This document shows positions 46,197 to 56,151 of a stretch of 64,000 nt of DNA, in pieces (position 1 is the stretch's first letter; every line of letters begins with the position of its first letter). The translations under genes and the position numbers were made by a program. The notes below the pieces were generated by a model, which ran no database searches, was not told the DNA's origin, and worked only from the letters and a program-made list of their open reading frames with translations. Source of the DNA: Rubrobacteraceae bacterium (GTDB lineage: Bacteria; Actinomycetota; Rubrobacteria; Rubrobacterales; Rubrobacteraceae); the NCBI GenBank assembly GCA_030448125.1, contig JAUJNO010000003.1:1-64000 (forward strand), in the 5' to 3' direction.

Positions 46197-46675
46197 GCAT
46201 CCCGCGCCGCCTGGGGCGTCTCGCCCGGGGCTTCGTCTCTAACATAAACGACGATCGCCTCAAAGAGACCGTCCGTGTCGGCCGCGAGCGTGGCGAGACC
46301 CTTAAAGACGCCCTCGGAGCCGCCTGGCGCGGCGCCGCCGAGGAGTGGCGCTCCGCCGCCGAAGAACGCGCCTCCGAAGAGGAGAACCAAGCCTCCGCCG
46401 GTCGAACCCGGGAGCGTTGGTCGGACGCGCGGTGGACCGCCTCGCCGCGCTACATGCCGAGACAGTATCCGCCGCACGTGCTCGCTGCTTACCACAGGCT
46501 GGGCCTGGGCGCCGGCAGCTCCCTGGAGGAGGCCAACAAAAAGCGCCGCGAGCTTGTCAAGCGGTACCACCCGGACCGGTTCGTGGACGCCGAGCAGAGG
46601 ACACGCGCCGAGAGGCTGACCGCGGAGATCAACGCCGCGCACGACACGATAGAACGCCACCTACTCCGCCGGTAG
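46193..46675 (+). CDS. J-domain protein of the psp-like operon
   Basis: 160 residues. The C-terminal 65 form a J domain: AAYHRLGLGAGSSLEEANKK, RRELVKRYHPDRFVDAEQRT with the essential HPD, and AEINAAHDTIERHL. J domains stimulate DnaK-type chaperones. The N-terminal half is charged and begins SIPRRLGRLARGFVSNINDD, possibly amphipathic. It starts with TTG overlapping the previous stop. It links the PspA-like operon to the Hsp70 system. Confidence 0.85.
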   Translation: MSIPRRLGRLARGFVSNINDDRLKETVRVGRERGETLKDALGAAWRGAAEEWRSAAEERASEEENQASAGRTRERWSDARWTASPRYMPRQYPPHVLAAYHRLGLGAGSSLEEANKKRRELVKRYHPDRFVDAEQRTRAERLTAEINAAHDTIERHLLRR

Positions 46676-46682
46676 GTTCTTG

Positions 46683-46710
46683 CTGACACCAGCTGAAATG
46701 CCGACCAGCT
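46683..46710. repeat. short dispersed hairpin repeat, copy 2
   Basis: CTGACACCAGCTGAAATGCC followed by GACCAGCT, sharing the 18-base core GCTGAAATGCCG(A/G)CCAGC with 30488-30514. It sits between converging genes and touches the sortase stop. Confidence 0.5.
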
Positions 46711-47347
46711 AAGTCTCCAGCTCTCCACGTATGACGAGGCGGTTCTCGAAGGTTGGGATGGGGGTGCAGGTCTGCAGGGAGATGGTAGTCTTGCCGGGGA
46801 GGGGATGGGTGACCCAGTAGTCTTCGGGCTTGACGGTCACGCGATCGTAGACCTTGAAACGGTACTCGTTGGCCGCCTGGTCCCTGGCGATGATCTCGTC
46901 CCCCGGCTTTAGCTGGTTGAGCTCGTAGAAGACGTACGGGGTTCTGGTCCAGAGAAAGCCCAGGGCGTGACCTACGACGAAGGTGTTCGAGCCCTCCTCC
47001 CAGGGTACGCCGCTCTCCTCGAGGCGGATTATACCCTCCCGGTCCAGGGCCACCTGGCTGTCGGCGGTCGGCACCGGGATGTCTTCCAGACCGAGCTTCG
47101 GTACCGTGAGCGTCATCGTCCCGCCGGTCTGGGCGCCCGGGTCTGCCCCGTCTTGCAGGCTAGCCCGCTGGGAAGGGTCCGCCCGCTCGCCCGTCGGGCT
47201 CTCGCCGAGTAGCTTCCGGGCGTTCTCGACCTCCACCGGGATCAGCTTCGCCGAAGCCGTCTCCGTTTGCGGGTAGGCTGGGAGCGCCGCCAACCCCAAC
47301 AGCGCGAGACACACCAGAAGCACCGAGATTTTAAGGTTTTTGAACAC
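46709..47347 (-). CDS. sortase
   Basis: Transpeptidase of 212 residues. An N-terminal signal/anchor (ISVLLVCLALLGLAALPAYP) precedes a linker and a sortase barrel. Catalytic residues are His127 (FVVGHALG), Cys194 (SLQTCTPI) and Arg203 (FENRLVIRG). The fold resembles class D/E enzymes. TATAAT ends eight bases before the GTG start, so it may be leaderless. A second sortase gene lies directly upstream. I found no LPxTG-type substrate in the window. Confidence 0.88.
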   Translation of the reverse strand: MFKNLKISVLLVCLALLGLAALPAYPQTETASAKLIPVEVENARKLLGESPTGERADPSQRASLQDGADPGAQTGGTMTLTVPKLGLEDIPVPTADSQVALDREGIIRLEESGVPWEEGSNTFVVGHALGFLWTRTPYVFYELNQLKPGDEIIARDQAANEYRFKVYDRVTVKPEDYWVTHPLPGKTTISLQTCTPIPTFENRLVIRGELET

Positions 47348-47426
47348 CGTCCGGAATTATATGTTGCTATGCCGACAAACGGTAGCTAAAGGTGTGGTTA
47401 AGCATCGGTTAGCAGGTTGGGGATCG

Positions 47427-48338
47427 CTACTTCACCCGCTCCGCCCGGATTATGAGGCGTTTCTCGAAGGAGGGGGCGGGGTAGCAGGTCTGGAGCGAGA
47501 CGATCTCTTTACCGGCGACGGGCTCGGTGACCCAGACGTCCGTGGGGTTGACGATGAGGTACTGGTAGGCGCGGTATTTGTAGGTCCTCCCCAGGGTGTC
47601 GCGCAGGGTGATGAGGTCTCCCTGCTTGAGGTCTTTGAGGTTGCGGAAGGCGTTCGGTACGCGGCTCGCGTCGTAGTCCGCCGCGTGGCCGACGATATAC
47701 GTGTTCGAGCCGCGCTCGTAGGGGAAGCCGGTCTCGGAGAGGTGCATGATCCCCTCCCGGTCCAGGTAGGACTGCTCGGGGAGTCCCCGAGCGTCACGTC
47801 CTCGATCCCCAACCGCGGCACCGAGAGCAGCAGCCTGTTGTCGCGCGGTCTCTGCTCCTCGACGGCCACGGGCGGACGAGCCTTGGGAGCTTTGCTGGCG
47901 GGGGATTTCTGAACGGGGCTTTCCGCTCGGGAGCTTCCCGAGGAGAAGCTTTTCTAGGAGGAGCTTTCGGCTCGGGAGTTTGCCGCGACGGCCCGGGGAG
48001 TACGGAGACGCTCGCCGCCCCCGCCCGCACGCGGTGCTCGGGTTCCTTCTCCGGCTTTCGTTCGGGCTCCGGGGCGGGGGCCGGCTCTTCGGGGGCCGGC
48101 TCTTCGGGGGCCGGTCTTTCGATAGTGAGCTTGTTCAGGGCAAGCTTCTCGTAGTCCGATTCTCTGGTCTCTTTGCTTACCCTTGTGGATGGCTCGGGGC
48201 TTCCTCGACCGCGGGGGCCGTCTCGACGGGACGCGGCTCCAGATCTGGCTGTCGTTGTGTTGCGGGCAGTGTCGGTAGTGTGACCAGTGCTATCAGGACC
48301 ACGGCCAAGACCAATCCGTATGTTCGCGAGCTCTTCAA
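47427..48338 (-). CDS. second sortase with long Pro/Glu linker, frameshifted
   Basis: The C-terminal barrel is intact in one frame (YIVGHAADYD with His, VSLQTCYPAPSFEKRLIIRA with Cys and Arg). Further up, one missing C in the CCCC run near 47780-47783 breaks LGDSPEQSYLDREG. The middle is an extended Pro/Glu/Lys/Ala linker. The N-terminal membrane segment (KSSRTYGLVLAVVLIALVTL) and SKETRESDYEKLALNKL are again in different frames near 48175. The start would be TTG at 48338, with TATACT nine bases upstream. At least two indels. Confidence 0.7.
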
Positions 48339-48403
48339 CGCCGGAGAAGTATACGGGACCCGTGCTCCGTCCGGCTACCAACGTAGAGGGCCTTACTTGC
48401 GGT

Positions 48404-48409
48404 TAGAAT
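48404..48409 (+). promoter_or_regulatory. -10 box for a leaderless recombinase-like gene
   Basis: TAGAAT, six bases (ACCCAT), then the ATG at 48416; the same arrangement and the same hexamer as mutS. Confidence 0.6.
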
Positions 48410-48415
48410 ACCCAT

Positions 48416-49249
48416 ATGGAGGTGATGCCCATGATCGCGGAATTCAGCGCCCACCTTGAAGAAGATCCGAACACCTCTCCCCGCACCGCGGAGTTCTATG
48501 AGGCGGACCTCAAGGAGTTCGCCCGCTTTCTCGCCGAGAGGAGCGTCGCGCAGGTCGAGGATGTCGGTGTCGGCGAGGTGATGGCGTTCCGCAACCACCT
48601 CCTCGAGGTCAAGCGCAAGCGCTTCACCGTCTACCGCAAGGACGCCGCCGTGAGACGCTTTCTGGATTGGGTCCGCACCTCGTCCGACGCGGAGCTGGAT
48701 TTCGACCCCATAGAGCCCATGCACCAGCCCCTGGACCAGCAGATAACCTTCCTCGAAGACGAAGAGGCCGAACAACTCCTCGCCTTCCCCCGGAACAATC
48801 TCGACGACCTGCGCGACGCCGCCGTGATCCGGCTGATGCTCGGCACCGGGGTGACGGTCGGCGAGATCCGGGGCATTCTAAAGAGCGACCTGGACCTCGA
48901 CGCCGCCCAGATACAGCTCGGCGGTCCCGGCTCCCACCTCGCCCCCCGCGCTCTACGCCTCTCGGAGGAGACGGTCGAAACCTTGCGCCGGTACCTCGAA
49001 CGGCGCGGAGACGAGACTCCCGAGCTAATAGTAGGACGGGCCGCCCGCCCGGTAGCGACCTCGAAGTCGCTCCAGAACGCCATTTGGAAACGCTGCGATC
49101 AGGTCAGCCTCCCCCGCATCTCCCCGATGGTCCTCCGCCACACCTTCGCCATAAGGCTCTTGAAGCGAGGCGCCACCCTTATCGAGCTCAAAGAGGCCCT
49201 GGGCGTACGCGACACCACGAACATAGGGGTGTACAAGAAGTTCTTGTAG
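48416..49249 (+). CDS. tyrosine-recombinase-fold protein with degenerate active site
   Basis: 277 residues with the XerC/D layout: a SAM-like N-terminal domain (FSAHLEEDPNTSPRTAEFYE) and a catalytic-fold domain. Arg-I of the TGLR motif is Thr147 (LGTGVTVGEI). The HxLR box is MVLRHTF, so its His is Met238 while Arg241 stays. The LGH histidine is Val264 (ALGVRDTT). Tyr273 (GVYKKF) is kept. Strand transfer is therefore unlikely; a DNA-binding or structural role is possible. It starts leaderless at 48416. Confidence 0.8.
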   Translation: MEVMPMIAEFSAHLEEDPNTSPRTAEFYEADLKEFARFLAERSVAQVEDVGVGEVMAFRNHLLEVKRKRFTVYRKDAAVRRFLDWVRTSSDAELDFDPIEPMHQPLDQQITFLEDEEAEQLLAFPRNNLDDLRDAAVIRLMLGTGVTVGEIRGILKSDLDLDAAQIQLGGPGSHLAPRALRLSEETVETLRRYLERRGDETPELIVGRAARPVATSKSLQNAIWKRCDQVSLPRISPMVLRHTFAIRLLKRGATLIELKEALGVRDTTNIGVYKKFL

Positions 49250-49341
49250 GGGCCTCGCAAGGTTTCAACTACGTTTATGAGCAACACCGTACGCTGCCGG
49301 GCGAGCGTCTACAATACGGGGGTAAAGAGAGGAGCTTCCAC

Positions 49342-49677
49342 ATGGCCGACAATCGAGACAAGGACTTGAAGAGCAGCTCGGCGGAGATCCTGGCGGATCT
49401 CCTCACGGACCCGCGGGTGCGACGAGGGCTCAGCTACCTGGGGGGCGAGGAGTTCAAGGCCGACCGGGAACGCCTGCGTCGTGGGGCCGGCGAGCGCCTG
49501 AAGAACATCCGTGAACGTTACCGCCCGAAGAAGCGTACCCCCGAGACGGCGGCCCGCGAGAGGGAGCTCACCCTGCGCCTGGCCGAGGTCGAGGCCGAGG
49601 CGGCGGAGTTGCGCCTGCGCCTCTCGGAGCTGCTGGAGGAGGAAGAGAAGCTCCGGGGCGCTTTAGAGAACTTGTAG
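49342..49677 (+). CDS. coiled-coil protein, 111 aa
   Basis: Highly charged protein: ADNRDKDLKSSSAEILADLL, a middle with RVRRGLSYLGGEEFKADRER, and a C-terminal coiled coil (ELTLRLAEVEAEAAELRLRL). No membrane segment. AGAGGAG precedes the ATG, and a TACAAT at 49309-49314 may be the promoter. Function unknown. Confidence 0.7.
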   Translation: MADNRDKDLKSSSAEILADLLTDPRVRRGLSYLGGEEFKADRERLRRGAGERLKNIRERYRPKKRTPETAARERELTLRLAEVEAEAAELRLRLSELLEEEEKLRGALENL

Positions 49678-49784
49678 CTTTAGAAGACGCGTGTCCGTGT
49701 TGTTGTACCGGCCGGCGGCCGAGGGTTGGCATTTGTGAATTCTTTTTATACAAATCGAGAACTATTGGCTGTTGCCCTTGTGCT

Positions 49785-49827
49785 TTGGCACCGATTCGTG
49801 TAAAAAGCAGCTTGCTGTCTTGGCACC
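49785..49827 (+). promoter_or_regulatory. repeated TTGGCACC boxes upstream of gltB
   Basis: TTGGCACC at 49785-49792 and 49820-49827, with starts 35 bases apart, plus looser TTGGC copies at about 49724 and 49775. They lie just downstream of an AT-rich stretch with a TATACA. Possible operators for nitrogen-responsive control of gltBD. Confidence 0.4.
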
Positions 49828-49849
49828 CTTTTTCGTCTGAGGAGGCGGT

Positions 49850-52800
49850 TTGGCAACTCCCTATACCGGTCTTTACGACCCCACATACCAGCGGGATGCT
49901 TGTGGCTTCGGCTTTGTGGCGCGGGTAGACGGGAGACACACCCGGGAGACCGTCGAGGAGGGGTTGGAGGTTTTGTGCAACCTCGACCACCGGGGCGCGA
50001 GTGGGAGCGACCCCGAGACCGGCGATGGCGCGGGGATCCTGCTGCAGATCCCGGACGCGTTCCTGCGCCGGGAGTGTGAGTCTCTGGGTATCGAGCTGCC
50101 ACCGGCCGGTGAGTATGGGGTCGGGGTGCTCTTCGACTTCGAAGGTGAAGAGAGAGAGACCGGCTGCGAGGGCACGCTCGAGCGGATCCTGGCCGAGGAG
50201 GGGCAGCGCTTTCTGGGTTGGAGGGACGTCCCCGTGGAGCCGGGTGCTGCCGGGGAGCTGGCGCGGAGCGTTATGCCGCGCATCCGGCAGTTCTTCGTCG
50301 AGAACAGGATAGGGGACGAGGGGGCCTTCGAGCGGAAGCTGTATGTGACCCGGCGCAGGCTCCACAAGGAAGCCGAAGGCCGCTGCTACGTGGTGAGCCT
50401 CTCGGGCCGCACCATCGTGTACAAGGGCCTCCTCAAGGGCAAGCAGGTCTCGGAGTTCTACCCCGACCTCAGGGACCCGGCGGTCTCGAGCGCGCTGGCG
50501 CTGGTCCACTCGCGCTTCAGCACAAACACTTTGGGGACGTGGGACCTCGCGCACCCGTACCGCTACGTGGCGCATAACGGCGAGATCAACACGCTACGCG
50601 GGAACATCAACTGGATGCGCGCCCGCGAGAGCCGCTTGGAGTCGCCGCTCTTCGGGGAGGACATAAAGAAGATATCGCCCATCGTCCAGCCGGACCAGAG
50701 CGACTCGGCCTCCTTCGACAACGCCCTGGAGCTCCTGTATCTGGCGGGCCGCTCCCTGCCGCACGCGGTCGCCATGATGATGCCCGAGGCCTGGGAGAAC
50801 GACGACCTGATGGACGAGGACCGGAGGGCCTTCTACGAGTACCACAGCGCCCTCATGGAGCCGTGGGACGGCCCGGCGGCCATCGCGTTCACCGACGGCA
50901 AGGTTATAGGAGCGACGCTCGACCGCAACGGCCTCCGCCCCGCCCGCTACTCCGTCACCCGCGACGGCCGGGTCGTGATGGCCTCCGAGGACGGGGCTCT
51001 GCGCGTGCCGGCGGAGGACATCGTCGAGCGGTGGAGGCTGCAGCCGGGCAAGATGCTCGTGGTCGACACCGAGAAGCACGAGGTGCTGCACGACGACGAG
51101 GTCAAGAGACCGCTCTTCGGGCGCAAGCCGTACAAGCAGTGGATCGAGGAGGGTGAGATCCACCTGGACGAGTTGCCCGACGCCGCGCCTAACGGGCGCA
51201 ACGAGACCGCTTCGCTCTTCGAGCGACAGCTGGCATTCGGGTACACCAACGAAGACCTGCGGATAGTCCTGTCTCCGATGGCCCGCGACGGCAAGGAAGC
51301 TGACGGCTCGATGGGCACCGACACGCCGCTCGCGGTCCTCTCCGAGCGGCCGCAACTCCTCTTCTCGTACTTCAAGCAGCTCTTCGCCCAGGTTACCAAC
51401 CCGCCCATAGATCCGCTTCGCGAGGAGCTGGTCATGTCGCTCAACATGTCTTTAGGGCCGGAGCGGAACCTCTTCGACGAGACGCCGGAGCACTGCCGCC
51501 AGATCTCCCTCAAAGGCCCCGTCCTGAGGGCCGCCGAGCTCGAGAAGATCCGGCAGCTCAGCTCCGAGCCGTTCCGCTCGACCACGCTTCCGATGCTCTT
51601 CCCGGCGAATGAAACTCAGGGCCTGGAGAAGGCGCTCGAAGGGCTGTGCGAGAGGGCCGAGAAGGAGGTCATGGAGGGTTCGACGGTCCTGATCCTGAGC
51701 GATAGGGGCATAGGCGCGGAGCAGGCCCCGATACCGAGCCTGCTCGCCACCGCCGCCGTCCACCACCACCTCGTGCGGGCCGGCATCCGCACTCGCACGA
51801 CCCTCATCGTCGAGACGGCCGAGGTCCGGGAGGGGCACCACTTCGCGGTGCTCGTCGGCTACGGGGCGACCGCGGTCAACCCCTACCTCGCCTTCGAGAC
51901 CATCGAGGGCATGGTCGAGACCGGGCTGATAGGTGACGTTACGCCGGAGGAAGCGACGAAGAACTTCGTCAAGGCGATCGAGAAGGCGCTCTTGAAGATC
52001 ATCTCGAAGATGGGCATCTCGACGCTGTTCTCGTACTGCGGAGCCCAGATCTTCGAGGTCGTGGGCCTCAGCGACGAAGTGATCGAGAGGTACTTCACCC
52101 GCACGCCCTCGCGCATCGGAGGCATCGGCCTGGAGGAGATCGGGCAGGAGGTCCTCCAGCGCCACCGGCGGGCCTTCTCCAAGATCGAGGACGGGCCGGA
52201 GGAGCTCGAGGTTGGGGGCGAGTACCAGCTCCGCGTGCAGGGCCCACCCCACCAGTGGAACCAGCACAGCATCCCCCCGTTGCAGCGTGCCGTCGAGACG
52301 GGCAGCTTCGAGACCTACAAGGAGTACTCGAACTACTTCAACGAGCGGAGCGAGAACCTCTTTACTCTGCGTGGGCTGCTCGACTTCCGCCGCGACCCCA
52401 TCCCTCTGGAGGAGGTCGAGCCGGCCAAGGAGATCGTCAAGCGCTTCTCGACGGGGGCTATATCGTTCGGTGCCTCTATCTCCAAGGAGTCGCACGAGAC
52501 CTTAGCTATCGCCATGAACCGCATCGGCGGCAAGTCGAACACCGGCGAGGGCGGGGAGGACTCCGAGCGCTACACTCCGGATGGAACCGGCGATATCAGG
52601 CGCAGCGCGATAAAGCAGGTGGCGAGTGGCCGCTTCGGGGTGACGACCGAGTACCTGGTCAACTCGGACATGCTGCAGATAAAGATGGCCCAGGGCTCAA
52701 AGCCCGGCGAGGGCGGCCAGCTCCCGGGCCACAAGGTCTCCGAGGACATAGCCAGGGTGCGCTACTCGACGCCGGGGGTTGGGCTGATCTCCCCGCCGCC

Positions 52801-54334
52801 GCACCATGACATCTACTCGATAGAGGACCTCGCGCAGCTGATCCACGACCTAAAGAACGCCAACCCGCACGCCATGGTGAGCGTGAAGCTCGTCGCGGCG
52901 GAGGGCGTCGGGACGATAGCCGCGGGCGTGGCGAAAGCGAAGGCCGACCACATAACCATCTCCGGGCACGACGGCGGCACCGGGGCCTCGCCGCTCTCCT
53001 CGATCAAGTACGCCGGGCTGCCGTGGGAGCTCGGCATCGCCGAGGCCCAGCAGGTCCTGGTCGAGAACGACCTGCGCGGGCGCATCGTCCTGCAGACCGA
53101 CGGCCAGATGAAAACGGGGCGCGACGTGGTGATGGCGGCGCTCCTAGGGGCGGAGGACTTCGCCTTCTCGACCGCGCCGCTGGTCGCGACGGGCTGCATC
53201 ATGATGCGGGTCTGCCACCTGAACACCTGCCCGGTCGGTATCGCGACCCAGGACCCGGAGCTCAGGAAGCGCTTCACCGGGACGCCGGAGCACGTCGTCA
53301 ACTACTTCTTCTTCGTGGCCGAGGAGATCCGGCAACTCATGGCCGAGCTCGGCTTCCGCACCTTCCAGGAGATGGTCGGGCGCACGGACAGGCTGAAGGC
53401 CCGGGAGGGTATAGATCACTGGAAGGCCAAAGAGGTCGACCTCTCGGCGATCCTGTACTATCCGGAGGCCGGCGAGGACGTGGCGATCCACCACGCCGAG
53501 GAGCAAGACCACCACCTGCACGACTCGATGGATAACGAGTTGATCGAACGCTGCGAGCGGGCTCTGGAGAACAAGGAGAACGTCCGCTTCTCGACGCCCA
53601 TCGAGAACACGCGGCGCACGGTCGGCGGTAGGCTCTCCGGGGAGGTCGCGCGCCGCTACGGCGAAGAAGGCCTGCCGGACGGTACGATCCGGATAGACTT
53701 TGAGGGTGTCGCCGGGCAGTCTTTCGGCGCCTGGCTTACCCGCGGTATCACGTTCGACCTTCAGGGCACGACGAACGATTACGTGGGCAAGGGACTCTCC
53801 GGCGGCCGCCTCGCCGTCTACCCGTCCGAGAAGGCCGCCTATGACGTGGCCCAGAGCATCGTGGTCGGCAACGTGGCCCTCTACGGGGCGACGAGCGGCG
53901 AGGCGTACTTCCGGGGCTTCGCCGGCGAGCGCTTCGCGGTCCGAAACTCGGGCGCCGAGACCGTCGTCGAGGGGGTTGGCGAGCACGGCTGTGAGTATAT
54001 GACCGGGGGAGTGGTAGTGGTGCTCGGTCCCACGGGCCGCAACTTCGCCGCCGGGATGAGCGGCGGCATCGCCTACGTTTTGGACGAGGAGGACCGCTTC
54101 GAGAAGCTCTACAACCCGGAGATGGTCGACCTGGAGGCGGTAGATTCCGAGGAGAGTATCTCTCACCTGCGTGGGCTCATCGAGCGGCACCTGCACTGGA
54201 CGGGGAGCACGGCCGCCCAGCGGGTCCTGGAGAACTGGGAGGAGATGCTGCCCAGGTTCGTCAAGGTGATGCCGAAGGATCTCAAGCGCGTTCTGCAGGA
54301 GCGCCAGGAGGCGGAGCTGGAGGTGGTTCAGTAG
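49850..54334 (+). CDS. gltB: glutamate synthase large subunit
   Basis: Makes glutamate from glutamine and 2-oxoglutarate. The class-II amidotransferase starts at Cys18 (RDACGFGF) after a short propeptide. The central domain, the FMN-binding barrel ([20 protein letters not shown] region) and the 3Fe-4S motif [15 protein letters not shown] follow. The C-terminal beta-helix ([24 protein letters not shown] repeats) closes the 1,494-residue protein, the usual length. It starts with TTG after GAGGAGGCGG. Its TAG shares one base with the GTG of gltD. Confidence 0.96.
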   Translation: MATPYTGLYDPTYQRDACGFGFVARVDGRHTRETVEEGLEVLCNLDHRGASGSDPETGDGAGILLQIPDAFLRRECESLGIELPPAGEYGVGVLFDFEGEERETGCEGTLERILAEEGQRFLGWRDVPVEPGAAGELARSVMPRIRQFFVENRIGDEGAFERKLYVTRRRLHKEAEGRCYVVSLSGRTIVYKGLLKGKQVSEFYPDLRDPAVSSALALVHSRFSTNTLGTWDLAHPYRYVAHNGEINTLRGNINWMRARESRLESPLFGEDIKKISPIVQPDQSDSASFDNALELLYLAGRSLPHAVAMMMPEAWENDDLMDEDRRAFYEYHSALMEPWDGPAAIAFTDGKVIGATLDRNGLRPARYSVTRDGRVVMASEDGALRVPAEDIVERWRLQPGKMLVVDTEKHEVLHDDEVKRPLFGRKPYKQWIEEGEIHLDELPDAAPNGRNETASLFERQLAFGYTNEDLRIVLSPMARDGKEADGSMGTDTPLAVLSERPQLLFSYFKQLFAQVTNPPIDPLREELVMSLNMSLGPERNLFDETPEHCRQISLKGPVLRAAELEKIRQLSSEPFRSTTLPMLFPANETQGLEKALEGLCERAEKEVMEGSTVLILSDRGIGAEQAPIPSLLATAAVHHHLVRAGIRTRTTLIVETAEVREGHHFAVLVGYGATAVNPYLAFETIEGMVETGLIGDVTPEEATKNFVKAIEKALLKIISKMGISTLFSYCGAQIFEVVGLSDEVIERYFTRTPSRIGGIGLEEIGQEVLQRHRRAFSKIEDGPEELEVGGEYQLRVQGPPHQWNQHSIPPLQRAVETGSFETYKEYSNYFNERSENLFTLRGLLDFRRDPIPLEEVEPAKEIVKRFSTGAISFGASISKESHETLAIAMNRIGGKSNTGEGGEDSERYTPDGTGDIRRSAIKQVASGRFGVTTEYLVNSDMLQIKMAQGSKPGEGGQLPGHKVSEDIARVRYSTPGVGLISPPPHHDIYSIEDLAQLIHDLKNANPHAMVSVKLVAAEGVGTIAAGVAKAKADHITISGHDGGTGASPLSSIKYAGLPWELGIAEAQQVLVENDLRGRIVLQTDGQMKTGRDVVMAALLGAEDFAFSTAPLVATGCIMMRVCHLNTCPVGIATQDPELRKRFTGTPEHVVNYFFFVAEEIRQLMAELGFRTFQEMVGRTDRLKAREGIDHWKAKEVDLSAILYYPEAGEDVAIHHAEEQDHHLHDSMDNELIERCERALENKENVRFSTPIENTRRTVGGRLSGEVARRYGEEGLPDGTIRIDFEGVAGQSFGAWLTRGITFDLQGTTNDYVGKGLSGGRLAVYPSEKAAYDVAQSIVVGNVALYGATSGEAYFRGFAGERFAVRNSGAETVVEGVGEHGCEYMTGGVVVVLGPTGRNFAAGMSGGIAYVLDEEDRFEKLYNPEMVDLEAVDSEESISHLRGLIERHLHWTGSTAAQRVLENWEEMLPRFVKVMPKDLKRVLQERQEAELEVVQ

Positions 54335-55800
54335 TGGGAGACCCGAGGGGGTTCTTGAAGATCGGGCGCAAGCCCACCCCGAAGCGCGACAAGGTCGAGC
54401 GGGTGCAGGACTACCGCTACATCTACGAGCCGATGCCGGAGAACGATGTCCGGGACCAGGCCGCCCGCTGCATGGACTGCGGGGTGCCGTTCTGCAACAT
54501 CGGCTGCCCTCTTGGCAACCTGATCCCGGACTGGAATGATCTGGTCTACCGGGACCGCTGGCGGGAGGCCATAGACCGGCTGCACGCGACCAACAACTTC
54601 CCCGAGTTCACGGGGATGCTGTGTCCCGCGCCGTGCGAGCCGGCGTGCGTGCTGACGATCAACGACGACCCCGTGACGATCAAGGAGATAGAGCTCTCCA
54701 TCATCAATCGGGCCTTCGACGAGGGCTGGGTGGCGGCCAAGCCCCCGCCGCCTGAGAAGAGGACCGGTAAGAAGGTCGCGGTGGTGGGTAGTGGTCCCGC
54801 GGGCCTCGCGGCGGCGCAACAGCTCAACTGGGCGGGCCATAGCGTGACCGTCTTCGAGAAAGACGATCGCATCGGGGGGCTGCTCATGTATGGCATCCCG
54901 GACTACAAGATCGAGAAGTGGATCGTCGAGCGGCGCGTGGACCTCATGAAGGAAGAGGGCATCGAGTTCCGCACGAACGCCTACGTCGGCTTCGACCCGA
55001 CCACCGAGGAGCTCAAGCGCGACTACGACTCCGTGGTCCTCGCCGTTGGGGCTCTGGCCGGGCGAGATCTAGACGCGCCCGGCCGCGAGCTCGGCGGCAT
55101 CCACCTGGCGATGGAGTATCTCGTGCAGCAGAACCGCCGGGTCGCGGGGCTCCCGGTCGAGGCGAGGCCTGAGATCAGCGCCGCGGGTAAGAACGTCATA
55201 ATCCTCGGCGGCGGCGACACTAGCGCCGACTGCCTGGGCAACGCCCACCGGGAGGGCGCGGCCTCGGTCAAGGTGTTCACCCACGGCCCCAAGCCGCCGG
55301 AGAACCCGGATCGGCTCACCTGGCCCGACTGGCCGAGCGTGCTCCAAACCTACCCGGTCCACGATGAGGGTGGCGAGCGCGGCTGGAGCGTGGGGATAAC
55401 CGGCTTCTCCGGGACGAACGGCCACGTCGAGAAGATGCACTGCGTCAGGACCGAGCGTACCGCCGACGGCGAAACGAAATACCTTCCAGGTACGAACTTC
55501 GAGATCGAGACGGACCTCGTCCTCCTGGCCATCGGCTTTACGGGGCCGGTGCGCGACAAGTTTCTCGAGGACCTGAACCTGGGCTACAACGAGCGAGGCG
55601 CTATCCCGGCCAACGGCGATGACGACTTCGCTACGAGCGAGCCGGGCATCTTCGTCGCCGGCGACGCCAAAAGGGGCGCGTCCCTGATCGTGTGGGCCAT
55701 CGCCGAGGGCCGCAAGGCGGCCCGGCAGGCGGACCTCTACCTCACCGGCGAGAGCGTGCTTTCGAGCCTGGATGGGGGGAACCCTCTGCCCGAGGCTTAG
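54334..55800 (+). CDS. gltD: glutamate synthase small subunit
   Basis: FAD- and NADPH-binding beta subunit of 488 residues that feeds electrons to GltB. N-terminal Cys clusters (ARCMDCGVPFCNIGCPLGNL and MLCPAPCEPACVL) hold 4Fe-4S centres. The FAD motif is VAVVGSGPAGLAAAQQL and the NADPH motif is IILGGGDTSADC. The C-terminal FAD contact is GIFVAGDAKRGASLIVWAIA. It overlaps gltB by one base (TAGTG), so the two are made together. Its stop overlaps that of a small convergent gene. Confidence 0.96.
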   Translation: MGDPRGFLKIGRKPTPKRDKVERVQDYRYIYEPMPENDVRDQAARCMDCGVPFCNIGCPLGNLIPDWNDLVYRDRWREAIDRLHATNNFPEFTGMLCPAPCEPACVLTINDDPVTIKEIELSIINRAFDEGWVAAKPPPPEKRTGKKVAVVGSGPAGLAAAQQLNWAGHSVTVFEKDDRIGGLLMYGIPDYKIEKWIVERRVDLMKEEGIEFRTNAYVGFDPTTEELKRDYDSVVLAVGALAGRDLDAPGRELGGIHLAMEYLVQQNRRVAGLPVEARPEISAAGKNVIILGGGDTSADCLGNAHREGAASVKVFTHGPKPPENPDRLTWPDWPSVLQTYPVHDEGGERGWSVGITGFSGTNGHVEKMHCVRTERTADGETKYLPGTNFEIETDLVLLAIGFTGPVRDKFLEDLNLGYNERGAIPANGDDDFATSEPGIFVAGDAKRGASLIVWAIAEGRKAARQADLYLTGESVLSSLDGGNPLPEA

Positions 55801-55967
55801 GCCTTCTCCGTCTCGCGTTCGAGTTTCTTTAGTCTCTCCCGGCGGAGGGACGAGACCTGCTCCTCCATCTCCCGGCAGCGTGCCAGGAACTCGTCCGCCC
55901 GGTCGGCAGGCGCACCCTCCACGTCCACTAGGAAGAGCTCCTGCTCGATACCTATATGTCGCTCCAT
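55797..55967 (-). CDS. 56-residue protein with a carboxylate-amine-ligase-like start
   Basis: Reads MERHIGIEQELFLVDVEGAP, ADRADEFLARCREMEEQVSS, then LRRERLKKLERETEKA. The first 35 residues resemble the start of glutamate-cysteine-ligase-type (GCS2/YbdK) enzymes (GIEQELFLVD), but the rest is a short coiled coil and the catalytic body is absent. Its TAA overlaps the gltD TAG on the other strand. It is either a truncated gene or a small independent protein. Confidence 0.55.
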   Translation of the reverse strand: MERHIGIEQELFLVDVEGAPADRADEFLARCREMEEQVSSLRRERLKKLERETEKA

Positions 55968-56151
55968 CGCTCCCAAGATCCACCCACCCCAACCAGCAAA
56001 GGCCTGGTATGGTCTTCTACCCGATCCCGCAAACAGCTCATAGCAGAGATTTTACCGTGCTCCAGATTCACCTCGCACCATACAGAGCGTCAGAGTGAAT
56101 ACTCTTGCGGAGGCGGGAACGGCGACTCGCCAACGTGTCCCCGCAACGGTC

